A stretch of DNA of 12,428 nt, from positions 1 to 12,428 of the forward strand of contig NZ_JBEXCV010000203.1 of assembly GCF_040605455.1 (NCBI RefSeq), given 5' to 3'. The position numbers were made by a program, and so were the translations under genes. Below, in pieces: positions 4,943 through 12,017 of the stretch. Under the pieces are notes generated by a model. That model was given only the letters and a program-made list of their open reading frames with translations, was not told where the DNA came from and did no database searches. This DNA is from Embleya sp040605455 (GTDB taxonomy: Bacteria > Actinomycetota > Actinomycetes > Streptomycetales > Streptomycetaceae). Numbering within the stretch: position 1 is the stretch's first letter; each line of letters opens with the position of its first letter.

Positions 4943-5683
4943 TCAGGTGGGCACCCACGTGCGGCCGGGACTGGCGATGTCGATCCCGAACTCGATCGGC
5001 TCGCCGTCCTGATCGAGGATCCGGCCCGCGACGACGAGCACGGCGGCGGTCTCGGCCGGCATGCCCAGACCGGCGGCCGCCTCCTCCGTCAGCAGCTCGG
5101 CGGTCAGCTTCGGTGCGGTCGCCGTCTCGGCCCGGCGGCCCGTGGCCCGCTCTACCGCGCGCAGGGTGCCGCCGTCCGGGATCGGCCCGGCCGTCATCAG
5201 CTCGGGCACGACGTCGGCGAGGGTGCCGGCCAGGAAGCTGGTGGAGAACGCGACCACCCCGGCCGCGTCGCGGAACCGACGCGTACGCCGGATGACCTGC
5301 TCTCCCTCTTCGAGACCGAGCGCGTCGGCGACGTCGGCGGACGCGGGGACCAGCTCGGCCCGGTGCCCCTCGGTCACCTCACCCTTTCGGCCCGGGACTC
5401 CGACCGTGAGGAGCCGACCGCGGCGGAGGTCTCCACCGACCAAGCCGGGCTTCGGGGTGCGGACTTGGGCGCCACCGGCGCCCACCGAGACGTCGATCAG
5501 ACCCTCGGCCCGGAGCAACTTGACCGCTTTGTGGGCGGTTTCGCGCGACACGTCGAACTGCTCGGCAATGGCCCGCACCGACGGGAGCCGCTGCCCGGGC
5601 TCTAGGTCACCGGCGTCTATCTGCCTCCTGTAGTGACCCGCGATCTGCATGTACGGCGGCTCTGACCTGCTGATTTCCGGCAC
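4943..5683 (-). CDS. GntR/HutC-family transfer repressor (KorSA/TraR type)
   Basis: 246 aa, minus strand, GTG start at 5683 with AAAGGG upstream. Residues about 8-75 are a GntR winged helix: PPYMQIAGHYRRQIDAGDLEPG, then LPSVRAIAEQFDVSRETAHKAVKLLRAEGL. The rest (about 90-240) fits a UTRA/HutC ligand-binding domain (VIRRTRRF, then the C-terminal GEPIEFGIDIASPGRTW). Repressors of this type (KorSA of pSAM2, TraR of pSN22, KorA of pIJ101) silence the lethal transfer gene and themselves. Here it is divergent from the transfer operon, with two matching palindromes in the shared promoter region, which supports that role. The ligand, if any, is unknown. Confidence 0.9.
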   Translation of the reverse strand: MPEISRSEPPYMQIAGHYRRQIDAGDLEPGQRLPSVRAIAEQFDVSRETAHKAVKLLRAEGLIDVSVGAGGAQVRTPKPGLVGGDLRRGRLLTVGVPGRKGEVTEGHRAELVPASADVADALGLEEGEQVIRRTRRFRDAAGVVAFSTSFLAGTLADVVPELMTAGPIPDGGTLRAVERATGRRAETATAPKLTAELLTEEAAAGLGMPAETAAVLVVAGRILDQDGEPIEFGIDIASPGRTWVPT

Positions 5684-5710
5684 GGCCCGCCCTTTCTCGT
5701 TGGCGTTTAC

Positions 5711-5767
5711 GTCCTAGGACACACCGATCATATCGGGGGGTTGACATTCGTCAATGTCCTAGGACAT
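5711..5767. promoter_or_regulatory. Divergent promoter region with two GTCCTAGGAC operators
   Basis: Palindromes GTCCTAGGAC (5711-5720) and ATGTCCTAGGACAT (5754-5767) have centres 45 bp apart. For the GntR gene the minus strand has TTGACG (5754-5749), a 16-bp spacer and TATGAT (5732-5727), a near-consensus promoter; one operator overlaps its -35 box and the other sits at the start of its transcript. For the transfer operon, TTGACA at 5741-5746 is a possible -35, but no good -10 follows at normal spacing. Both promoters would be blocked by a bound repressor. Confidence 0.8.
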
Positions 5768-5790
5768 CGTGGCGTCAGGCCGAAACACGA

Positions 5791-5818
5791 CGGCTCCGGT
5801 GTGTGACCACCGGAGCCG
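5791..5818 (+). promoter_or_regulatory. Leader hairpin before the transfer operon
   Basis: Perfect 10-bp arms CGGCTCCGGT (5791-5800) and ACCGGAGCCG (5809-5818), 8-nt loop, between the operators and the first start codon. It has no U tract. It could attenuate transcription of the transfer operon or stop transcripts entering from the left. Confidence 0.55.
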
Positions 5819-5853
5819 CCCGGCCGGAACTCCTGGATGAGAGGAGCACGACC

Positions 5854-6132
5854 GTGAGGTACATCGTTGCAGGTCAGGTTGCCGTTTCGGCACCTGAGTT
5901 CGTGGAGTTGGCGACGGGGGTGGATCCCGAGCTGTTCGCCGGTGTCCGCGGGGAGTCGGCGGCGGACGCGGAGATTCGCCGCGCGGCGGCCGCCGACGTG
6001 CTGGCGGACCTGGTGGCGGAGGGTCGCACCGACCTGGTGGACCTGGCCCACTCGCTGTTGAGGACGGCGCCGGTCGCGTTGCGGCGCCGGTCCCGCGCGG
6101 CGGACCCGACCCGGTTGGGGGCCGTCGCATGA
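5854..6132 (+). CDS. 92-aa hypothetical protein, first gene of the transfer operon
   Basis: GTG start at 5854 with GAGGAGC 7 bases upstream; the frame is open further up but only this start has a ribosome binding site. The sequence is helical and acidic in the middle (APEFVELATGVDPELFAGVRGES, DVLADLVAEGRTDLVDLAHSLL) and arginine-rich at the end (ALRRRSRAAD). It has no membrane segment and no family I recognise. Its stop overlaps the next start (ATGA at 6129-6132), so the two are translationally coupled. Position suggests an accessory of plasmid spread; that is inference. Confidence 0.8.
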   Translation: MRYIVAGQVAVSAPEFVELATGVDPELFAGVRGESAADAEIRRAAAADVLADLVAEGRTDLVDLAHSLLRTAPVALRRRSRAADPTRLGAVA

Positions 6133-6383
6133 ACCGCGTGCAGGTGGTGACGCTGCTGGTCAGGCTGCGGATGCTGCTCGGCCTGGCCGGTGCGGCGTGG
6201 GTCGTGGGCATGGTCCCGGGCGCCGTGACGCGGCTGGTCCTGGTCGTGCTCGTCGTCCTGGTCCTGGTGCTCGACGCGATCGTGGAGACGCGGACGGCCC
6301 GGCTGCGGGCCGAGCGGACCATCGCCGACGTTCCCGCTCAGCGGACCGTGCCGGTGGCGACCCGGATCGGCGGTGCCGCGTGA
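6129..6383 (+). CDS. 84-aa two-helix membrane protein (Spd-like position)
   Basis: ATG overlapping the previous stop. Two hydrophobic segments, about 15-30 (LLGLAGAAWVVGMVPGA) and 35-50 (RLVLVVLVVLVLVLDA), are followed by a charged tail rich in Arg and Ala. The second segment is almost pure Leu/Val. Small membrane proteins of this kind sit beside traB in Streptomyces plasmids and affect pock size (intramycelial spread). The specific match to any Spd protein is not certain. Its stop overlaps the next GTG (GTGA at 6380-6383). Confidence 0.8.
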   Translation: MNRVQVVTLLVRLRMLLGLAGAAWVVGMVPGAVTRLVLVVLVVLVLVLDAIVETRTARLRAERTIADVPAQRTVPVATRIGGAA

Positions 6384-6676
6384 ACGCGCGTCGGGCCGCT
6401 GTGGCGGTGGGCATCTGGCGGTGGCACGCGGCGGGTTGGCTGCCGGTGCGGGCGTGGGCCCTGTACCTGGCCGGTGCGAGTGTGCTGGTTCTGGGCGTGG
6501 GAGTCGGGTTCGTGCCGATGTTCCTGCTCGGTGTCGGCGTCGGCCTGGTCGACGGCGCGCTGTTCATGGTCGGCGAGCGGGCGGTGGCCGGCTTGGGCGA
6601 GTCGCAGTGCGCGTGCGACATCCAGCCCCGGGTCACCCTGCGGAGCGCGTGGGAGACCGCTGGGGGTGCCCGATGA
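6380..6676 (+). CDS. 98-aa membrane protein (Spd-like position)
   Basis: GTG start overlapping the previous stop by four bases. A basic, Trp-rich N-terminus (RRAAVAVGIWRWHAAGW) precedes two hydrophobic segments at about 26-44 and 46-64 (YLAGASVLVLGVGVGFVP, LLGVGVGLVDGALFMVG). The C-terminal part is soluble and has a CxC pair (SQCACD, C77 and C79). The stop codon overlaps the next start (ATGA at 6673-6676). I infer a role in plasmid spread from the operon; no family is recognised. Confidence 0.8.
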   Translation: MNARRAAVAVGIWRWHAAGWLPVRAWALYLAGASVLVLGVGVGFVPMFLLGVGVGLVDGALFMVGERAVAGLGESQCACDIQPRVTLRSAWETAGGAR

Positions 6677-8103
6677 GCACCGAGCAGGTCTACACCGAGC
6701 GCGGCGCCCGCCAGCTCGACGCGGTGCGGGCGAAGTCGGTCGCGGCGGACGCCAAGGCGTCCGCGAAGGTCACGGCGGCGGCCGCGAAGGTCGAAGCGGC
6801 CCGGATCAAGGCCGAAGGCAAGACGGCGGCCACCCAAGCACGGGCCGAGCGGCGCGAGGGTCGCGAACAGCGGGTGGCCCGGCCGTACGTGCTGGCGATG
6901 ATGGGCGCGTGCCTCGCGGCCGCGTGGCCCGGCCAGTTCGACTACTTCGTGGGTCTGGGTCTGGGTCCGGTGATGGCCGCGACGCTCACGACGGTGATCG
7001 AGGGCATGGCGTGGGTGGGCATCAAGCTCACTGAGCAGGGCATCGCGGCGCCGAACGGCGGCCGCCCGGTGGGCCGTTACCGGGCGATGACCTGGGGCGC
7101 CGCGACGATCGCGGCCGGGATCAACCTCGGGCACGGCACCTCGGCCTACAGCCTGATCGTGGGCGTCGGTCTGGCGCTCGCCTCGCTGGGCGGGCCGTTC
7201 GTCCACGCGCAGTACGCGCACGCCGAATCCGAAGTGGTCTCGGGCCTGTCCGGCGAGGAGATCCGGCTGGGGCTCGCGCGGCGGGCGATGCACCCGAAGG
7301 TCGTCCGGGAGGCGGCCCGCCTGCGGGCGGCGGTCGGCGTGTCGTTGACGCCGGACGCGGCCTGGATCCTCGCCTGGCGGTCGGTGCACGGCGCCGACCC
7401 GGGCGTGACCGCGCGGAGCCTGAAGCGCCACCACAAGGCCGCGGACCGGATCGGCGAACTCCTGGCGAAGCGGCCGATCGAGCCGGTCGGCTCGGTGACC
7501 GCGTCCGCGTTGCAGACCCCGTCCGCGTCGCTGTCCGCACTCGCTCCGGGCGGCACCGTTCCGGACGCGGACGACGGTGTCCGCGCGGCCGCCGAGACCG
7601 CGCTCGGCGCGTCCGGTCCGCTGCGGCTGCTGCTCGGCGCGGACGCGGATCCGGCCCCGGAGACGGACGGTCCCGGGCGTCCGCAGCCCGCCCGCCCGGA
7701 CTCGCCGACCCCCTCGCGCAAGCCCGGCGACAACCGCCCGGCGAAGTCGACGGACGCGGCGTCCGCGCAGGTCGCGCCGTCCGACCCCCCGCCGGTGTCG
7801 GTCCTGCGGGAACTCGCGGCGGAGAGCGCCCGGACCGCGTCCGAGGAACAGCGCGCGGACGCGCGGACGTGGATCGCCGAGCGCATCCGCACGGGCGCGT
7901 CGGTCGCGTGGGCCGACGTCGAGCCGGACGTGTCGGTGCTGTGGGGCCGGGGCCGGACCTGGTACGCGGAACGGCTCACCGAGGTGCGGCGCGCGGCCGA
8001 ACCCCGGCTGCACGTCGTGCCGAACGACGACCGACTGACCGATGCCGACGTGCCGCTTCCGCTCGACGTCGAGCCGGACGCGGACGCCGATTCCGCCTCG
8101 TAG
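6673..8103 (+). CDS. SpdB-like membrane protein (DUF2637-like core)
   Basis: 476 aa, ATG coupled to the upstream stop. Residues 15-70 are an Ala/Lys/Arg-rich helix, probably a coiled coil (AVRAKSVAADAKASAKVTAA). Four hydrophobic segments follow at about 71-86, 90-118, 138-152 and 157-177, including VIEGMAWVGIKL and AGINLGHG, the pattern I associate with DUF2637/SpdB2 proteins of actinomycete plasmids. Then comes a soluble region (SGEEIRLGLARRAMHPKVV), a Pro/Ala/Asp-rich linker (about 275-370) and a C-terminal helical domain (about 375-450, ARTWIAERIRTGASVAWADV) that may be a winged helix. Known relatives act with TraB in moving plasmid DNA between mycelial compartments. The exact family assignment is from memory. 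Confidence 0.8.
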   Translation: MSTEQVYTERGARQLDAVRAKSVAADAKASAKVTAAAAKVEAARIKAEGKTAATQARAERREGREQRVARPYVLAMMGACLAAAWPGQFDYFVGLGLGPVMAATLTTVIEGMAWVGIKLTEQGIAAPNGGRPVGRYRAMTWGAATIAAGINLGHGTSAYSLIVGVGLALASLGGPFVHAQYAHAESEVVSGLSGEEIRLGLARRAMHPKVVREAARLRAAVGVSLTPDAAWILAWRSVHGADPGVTARSLKRHHKAADRIGELLAKRPIEPVGSVTASALQTPSASLSALAPGGTVPDADDGVRAAAETALGASGPLRLLLGADADPAPETDGPGRPQPARPDSPTPSRKPGDNRPAKSTDAASAQVAPSDPPPVSVLRELAAESARTASEEQRADARTWIAERIRTGASVAWADVEPDVSVLWGRGRTWYAERLTEVRRAAEPRLHVVPNDDRLTDADVPLPLDVEPDADADSAS

Positions 8104-8121
8104 CAGACCAATTCGATTCAC

Positions 8122-8163
8122 GCGGGGGCCCGGCTCATCGCCTGGCAGCGACCGGGCCCCCGC
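8122..8163 (+). terminator. Hairpin between the Spd-like gene and traB
   Basis: 12-bp perfect arms GCGGGGGCCCGG (8122-8133) and CCGGGCCCCCGC (8152-8163), 18-nt loop, 18 bp after the spd stop and 22 bp before the traB start. It probably lowers traB expression relative to the upstream genes or protects the upstream mRNA. Confidence 0.65.
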
Positions 8164-8185
8164 CACCCCAGAAAGGGCGGACCCA

Positions 8186-10387
8186 ATGTCCCACGACGAC
8201 GTGTACGACCAGGAGGCCGAAGTGTGGAGCACCGCGAACAACGTGGTGGTGGACCTGGGCGCCGAGCGCGCCCGACGCGGCGGCGCCCCGGCGATGCCCA
8301 GCGTCGATGAACTGATCGCGGCCGCCGGGCTGGTCAAGGCCGACGGCGCCCCGGCGTCGACGGCGGCGCCCGCCCCGGACGCGGCGGGCCCGGTGCTGGA
8401 AGGCGTCGTCCTGCGGGCGCCGGCCACGCAGGCCCGGCCCGCGTGGATGAAGGACGCCGACACCGCGCGCGACACGATCGGCCACTTCGGCGACTGGCTG
8501 GGGTGGCACGCCCGTTACCACGCGGCCCGGACCCCGGTGTACGCCGGACGGCTCGCGGCGATGGCCGTACGGGGCGTCGCCCGGGGCGCGTGGTGGGGCT
8601 GCCGGTACGTCGTCGCGGCCGAGTTCGGTCCGTCGATGCGGGCCGCGCGCCGCGCGGGCCAGTGGGCGGAGTACCGCCAGCTCGGCGCCGAGCGCGGCGC
8701 GATGATGAAGCACCGGGCGCCGCGCGCGGCGGCCGCGGTGGGCCTGTCCGTCGTGCTCGTGGCGGTCGTCGCGGCGATGGCCGGGATGATCGCGCTCACG
8801 GCGGCCGGGGCGGTCGCGTTCGGCGCTGCCGTGGCCGGCGGCCGCAAGGAGGGTCAGGAGGGCTTGGCGGTCCTCGACACGCCGGAAGCTCCGGTCCGGG
8901 TCGACCTGGCGCCGGACCACCTGAACGCTGCGTTCAGGGCCTGCGGGTTGCTGCCCGCGAAGGCCTCGCAGGACGGCGAACCCGCCGCGTTGCGGCTGGT
9001 GTCGCCGATCCTGCGGGACGGCCGGGGCTGGGCGGCGGTCCTGGACCTGCCGCGCGGCTCCGGCAAGGCCGCGAAGGACGTGCTCGGCGCCCGCGAAGCG
9101 CTCGCGGCCGAGCTGGGCGTGGACGAGATCCAGCTCATCATGGCGCGGGTGCGCGCGTCGGCCGGTGGCCACGCGGGACGGCTGTCCCTGTGGGTCGCGG
9201 ACGACGACCCGTACATCGGCACCCCGGTGCCCTCCCCGCTCGCGTCGATGGACAGCTTCGACATCTGGAAGCCGATCCCGTTCGGGCAGGACGCGCGCGG
9301 CGTCCGGGTCGACGTCGAAGTGATGTGGCAGAGCATGTTCTTCGGCGGCCTGCCCCGACGCGGCAAGACGTTCACGCAGAGGTTGATGACGGCGGCCGGG
9401 CTGCTCGACCCGTACGTGCGGCACTACGTCGCGGACGGCAAGGGCGGCGCCGACTGGATGCCGATGCGCGCGGTCGCCCACCGGCTCGTCATGGGCGCGG
9501 AGGACGACGCGATCGACGCGTTGAAGGCGATGCTCGCCGAGCTGATCACCGAGATGGAGCGGCGGTTCAAGGTGCTGCGGGACCTGCCCCCGTCCATCTG
9601 CCCGGAGGGCAAGCTCACCCCGGCCATCATGCGCAAGTACAACCTGCCGGTGATCTTCGTGACCATCGACGAGTTGCAGGAGTACTTCACCGCGATGGAG
9701 AAGGCGGACAAGGAAGCCGTCATCTCCGACCTGTGCCGGATCGCCCGACGCGGCCCGGCCGCGGGCTTCATCTCGAACTACGCGTCCCAGCGTCCCGACG
9801 CCGACTCGGTGCCGACGAAGCTCCGGGAGATCATCACCCTGCGGTACTCGACGCAGGTCGTGGACAAGACCAGCTCGGACATGGTCCTCGGCAAGGGCAA
9901 GGCCGCGATGGGCGCCGACGCTTCGGTGCTCTCGGCCGAGCACAAGGGCGTCGGCGTCCTGGTGACCGGCCCGGCCGACTTCGTCACGGTGAAGGCCGAC
10001 CTGCTCGACGGGCCCGGGTTCGCCGAGCTGTGCCAGCGCGGCCGCGAACTCCGCATCAAGGCGGGGCAGCTCACCGGCGACGCGGCCGGGGACGTCCAGG
10101 CGGCCGCCGACGCGGCCGGGTTCGTCATCCCCTCGATCGTCTCCGACGTCCTCGACGTCATGCGCCACGCCGACCGGATGCACACCACCGACATCCTGAC
10201 CGGCCTGGTGAACCTGGACGACGACACGTACGGCGACTGGACCGGTGAGCGCCTGGCGGCCGAGCTGGACGCGGCCGGGGTCGTACGGGCCAGCAAGCAG
10301 GTCAAGATCGACAACCGGAACTTGGCCGGCTACCGCCGGGCCGACATCGAGGGCGTCATCCCGCCCGAGCTGACCGCGCGCGGGTAG
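8186..10387 (+). CDS. traB: TraB: FtsK/SpoIIIE-type conjugative DNA translocase
   Basis: 733 aa, ATG with AAAGGG 8 bases upstream (8173-8177); the frame is open further left but only inside the upstream gene and hairpin. Residues 1-170 are soluble; about 180-222 is a long hydrophobic stretch (VGLSVVLVAVVAAMAGMIAL, then AAGAVAFGAAVAGG), one or two membrane helices. The motor has Walker A at 387-395 (GGLPRRGKT) and Walker B with D495-E496 (VIFVTIDELQEYF), followed by ARRGPAAGFISNYASQRP, typical of TraB/TraSA. The last 70 residues (TGERLAAELDAAGVVRASKQ) look like the winged-helix gamma domain that binds clt. TraB hexamers pump double-stranded plasmid DNA into the recipient at the hyphal tip without a relaxase. 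Gene and context agree fully. Confidence 0.95.
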   Translation: MSHDDVYDQEAEVWSTANNVVVDLGAERARRGGAPAMPSVDELIAAAGLVKADGAPASTAAPAPDAAGPVLEGVVLRAPATQARPAWMKDADTARDTIGHFGDWLGWHARYHAARTPVYAGRLAAMAVRGVARGAWWGCRYVVAAEFGPSMRAARRAGQWAEYRQLGAERGAMMKHRAPRAAAAVGLSVVLVAVVAAMAGMIALTAAGAVAFGAAVAGGRKEGQEGLAVLDTPEAPVRVDLAPDHLNAAFRACGLLPAKASQDGEPAALRLVSPILRDGRGWAAVLDLPRGSGKAAKDVLGAREALAAELGVDEIQLIMARVRASAGGHAGRLSLWVADDDPYIGTPVPSPLASMDSFDIWKPIPFGQDARGVRVDVEVMWQSMFFGGLPRRGKTFTQRLMTAAGLLDPYVRHYVADGKGGADWMPMRAVAHRLVMGAEDDAIDALKAMLAELITEMERRFKVLRDLPPSICPEGKLTPAIMRKYNLPVIFVTIDELQEYFTAMEKADKEAVISDLCRIARRGPAAGFISNYASQRPDADSVPTKLREIITLRYSTQVVDKTSSDMVLGKGKAAMGADASVLSAEHKGVGVLVTGPADFVTVKADLLDGPGFAELCQRGRELRIKAGQLTGDAAGDVQAAADAAGFVIPSIVSDVLDVMRHADRMHTTDILTGLVNLDDDTYGDWTGERLAAELDAAGVVRASKQVKIDNRNLAGYRRADIEGVIPPELTARG

Positions 10388-10541
10388 AGGGGTCCCCCTC
10401 TACCCGGCCGCCCGAATCGACCAAGTTCGTCCCCCCGCTACCCGGACCGCTCGGTAGCGGGGGGCCACTACCCCGGTAGTGGGGGCGGTAGAGGCCCCCT
10501 GACCTGCGAGGTAGTGCCCGGTAGAGGGGTTACGGCCCCTC
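10381..10541. repeat. GGTAG/CTACC hairpin cluster after traB (candidate clt)
   Basis: Six GGTAG (10383, 10453, 10475, 10487, 10510, 10520) and three CTACC (10400, 10438, 10468) lie within 142 bp. They build successive hairpins: CGGGTAGAGGG with CCCTCTACCCG (10381-10406, overlapping the traB stop codon), CCCCCCGCTACC with GGTAGCGGGGGG (10431-10464), CCACTACC with GGTAGTGG (10465-10482), and GAGGGG with CCCCTC (10524-10541). The first could terminate traB mRNA. The repeated pentamer suggests a protein-binding array; in related plasmids the TraB-binding locus clt is often near traB. That assignment is inference. Confidence 0.65.
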
Positions 10542-10595
10542 CCGGTGAACCCGTGAAAACCCCCTGAACGGCACCTACTTGAGGAGTGCTCCGTC

Positions 10596-11372
10596 ATGAT
10601 GCGCCTGCCCTGGATGAACCGGACCGACAAGCGCCGCTGGGCGGCGGCCGCGACCTTCGGCGACCTGTGCGACCTGACGGCCGGGTGGCTGACCGGACAG
10701 GTCCGGTCCCTGCCCGCCTACCAGCCCAACCGCGGGCCGGACGACGAGACGACGAGCCTCGTCCCGACCCTGACCGCGTACTGCCTCGGCGGCTACCTGA
10801 CGACCTGGTCCCAGCCCGGTCTGACGGAGACCATCGGCGGCGGTCTCTGGGAACAGCGGGCGACGGTCGAGGGATACGTCCTCGACCCCGGCCTGTGCGG
10901 TCGGCTGGTCGACGCGGCGACCGCGGCCGGGCTCGTCGTCGTCGTCCACCCGCCCAACGGTCCGGCGGGCGGCGACCCGATCACCGTCACGACCTTCGAC
11001 GGCGAGTGGTACACGTCCGCCGGTCTGCCGCTCGGCGACGACCTGATGCGCGCGGAGTGGTCGATCGTGTCCGATCCCGCGTTCGCCGAGCTGACCTCGG
11101 CCACCCACCTGACCGTCATCGCACCCGAGTTCGGGCCCGGCGGAAACCGGCTCTGGACCGTCCTGCACACCGCCATCGAAGGAGAACCCGTGATCACCCA
11201 CATCCGATTCGTCAGCGACGTCGACGGCATCCCGACCCCGTTCACCGCGACCTACAAGCCCACCGACGACGACCAGGTCCACGCGCGCGCGTTCGTCGCG
11301 GCCTGCGTGGCGGACTCCGGCCGCCGCGACCTGGTGGTCACCGAGAACGGCACCGCCCGGCGCCTGCGCTAG
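10596..11372 (+). CDS. DUF6919-like protein with extra C-terminal domain
   Basis: 258 aa, ATG with GAGGAG 9 bases upstream (10581-10586). Residues 1-198 resemble the DUF6919 family of Streptomyces as I remember it: RRWAAAATFGDLCDLTAGWL, an ETTSLVPTLTAYCLGGYLTT stretch followed by WSQPG, and VIAPEFGPGGNRLWTVL near the end. The family has no known activity. Residues 199-258 (MITHIRFVSDVDGIPTPFTA..., ending RRDLVVTENGTARRLR) seem to be a separate small domain. An in-frame GTG at 11190 has AAGGAGA just upstream, so a 59-aa protein may also be made from inside the gene. No membrane segment is present. It follows the traB region and probably shares its transcript in part. Confidence 0.85.
   Translation: MMRLPWMNRTDKRRWAAAATFGDLCDLTAGWLTGQVRSLPAYQPNRGPDDETTSLVPTLTAYCLGGYLTTWSQPGLTETIGGGLWEQRATVEGYVLDPGLCGRLVDAATAAGLVVVVHPPNGPAGGDPITVTTFDGEWYTSAGLPLGDDLMRAEWSIVSDPAFAELTSATHLTVIAPEFGPGGNRLWTVLHTAIEGEPVITHIRFVSDVDGIPTPFTATYKPTDDDQVHARAFVAACVADSGRRDLVVTENGTARRLR
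11190..11372 (+). CDS. Possible internal in-frame gene, 60 codons
   Basis: GTG at 11190 is in frame with the larger gene and is preceded by AAGGAGA (11179-11185) at good spacing. The product would start MITHIRFVSDVDGIPTPFTA and end GTARRLR. Two readings are possible: an ancestral separate gene fused to the DUF6919-like gene by loss of a stop codon and retaining its ribosome binding site, or a genuine dual-start gene. The ribosome-binding match could also be chance within Glu-Gly-Glu codons. Confidence 0.4.
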   Translation: MITHIRFVSDVDGIPTPFTATYKPTDDDQVHARAFVAACVADSGRRDLVVTENGTARRLR

Positions 11373-11415
11373 CAACCGACCGCCCGACCTTCCCCCTCGA
11401 ACACAGGAGAACCCC

Positions 11416-11700
11416 GTGGGACTCGACATCAACGGCCACAGGCTCAACAGCTACAGCGGGTGCGACCAGATCGCGGCCGACGCCCGGCAACACGCCTCCG
11501 GGCGGGGCGTCGCGGTGCTCGCGTACATCGCGCGCACCTCCGAGGGCGAGATCACCCAGCGGGACGTCGACGCGGCGATGGACGCGCTCCGCAAGGTCGC
11601 CTCGTCGCGGAAGGCGTCCGCCGAACAGGTCGCGCTGGCGCGGCTGACCATCTCGCGCCTGAACAACGCGCGCGGCTCGGGCCGCGTGATCCTCTCCTAG
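11416..11700 (+). CDS. 94-aa hypothetical protein
   Basis: GTG start with CAGGAGA 6-12 bases upstream (11404-11410), 43 bp after the DUF6919-like gene. The N-terminus (GLDINGHRLNSYSGC) is short and polar. Residues 44-90 are strongly helical (EITQRDVDAAMDALRKVASS, AEQVALARLTISRLNNA), suggesting a small helical bundle. It has no membrane segment, metal motif or family I recognise. It is co-directional and closely spaced with its neighbours, so probably part of the same transcript. Confidence 0.8.
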   Translation: MGLDINGHRLNSYSGCDQIAADARQHASGRGVAVLAYIARTSEGEITQRDVDAAMDALRKVASSRKASAEQVALARLTISRLNNARGSGRVILS

Positions 11701-11707
11701 CTTCGCC

Positions 11708-11750
11708 CCGTGGCGGCCGCCATCGCCTGGAAGCTCGTCGGCCGCCACGG
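11708..11750 (+). terminator. Intercistronic GC hairpin
   Basis: 12-bp perfect arms CCGTGGCGGCCG (11708-11719) and CGGCCGCCACGG (11739-11750), 19-nt loop, 7 bp after the 94-aa gene's stop codon. It lacks a U tract. The stem core GGCGGCCG and parts of the loop resemble the hairpin at 414-450. Confidence 0.65.
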
Positions 11751-11784
11751 GTTCCCCACCGATCTCTCGGAGGAGGGCTCCATC

Positions 11785-11934
11785 GTGAGCGCTCGCACCA
11801 TCACCCGTCCACCCGCCACCACTTCGGGCACCCGGTCCTGCCGGTCCTGTCTGCCCCCGCCCAACCGCGGCAAGGTCAGCGTCAAGGGCCAGTTGGTCAA
11901 GTGCCCGAACTGCAAGGGCACCGGACAGATCTAG
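11785..11934 (+). CDS. 49-aa DnaJ-like zinc-finger protein
   Basis: GTG start with GGAGGAGG 8-15 bases upstream (11769-11776), the best ribosome binding site nearby; an earlier GTG at 11710 lies inside a hairpin and lacks one. Two cysteine pairs are present: CRSC (C19, C22) and CPNC (C40, C43), the latter in CPNCKGTGQI, which matches the CxxCxGxG repeat of DnaJ zinc centres. One zinc bound by the four cysteines is likely. The N-terminus is basic and Ser/Thr/Pro-rich. Small CxxCxGxG proteins of this size are common in Streptomyces and their elements; function is unknown. It is the last gene before a strong terminator. Confidence 0.85.
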   Translation: MSARTITRPPATTSGTRSCRSCLPPPNRGKVSVKGQLVKCPNCKGTGQI

Positions 11935-11943
11935 GCCCCGACT

Positions 11944-11985
11944 CGACGGCCGGTCGACCCCCAACCCGGGGTCGACCGGCCGTCG
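11944..11985 (+). terminator. Strong terminator with 18-bp perfect stem
   Basis: Arms CGACGGCCGGTCGACCCC (11944-11961) and its exact reverse complement (11968-11985), 6-nt loop, 9 bp after the stop codon. It separates the transfer operon from the promoter at 12018. Confidence 0.9.
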
Positions 11986-12017
11986 GCATTCTCCTAAAAG
12001 AATCATGGTCCGACCCC

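Noticed and set aside
4291..5012. Plus-strand open frames opposite the replication and GntR genes
   Set aside because: They run against two well-supported minus-strand genes and across a 16-bp-stem terminator, with no ribosome binding sites.
6160..8475. Very long minus-strand open frame opposite the spd genes
   Set aside because: Low-complexity Arg/Pro/Gly/Ala sequence produced by codon bias of the opposite strand; the plus-strand genes are coupled by ATGA/GTGA overlaps and make sensible membrane proteins.
8135..10183. Long minus-strand open frame opposite traB
   Set aside because: It is a GC-rich shadow of traB: Arg/Gly/His-rich, no ribosome binding site, no recognisable domain. TraB on the other strand has clear Walker motifs.
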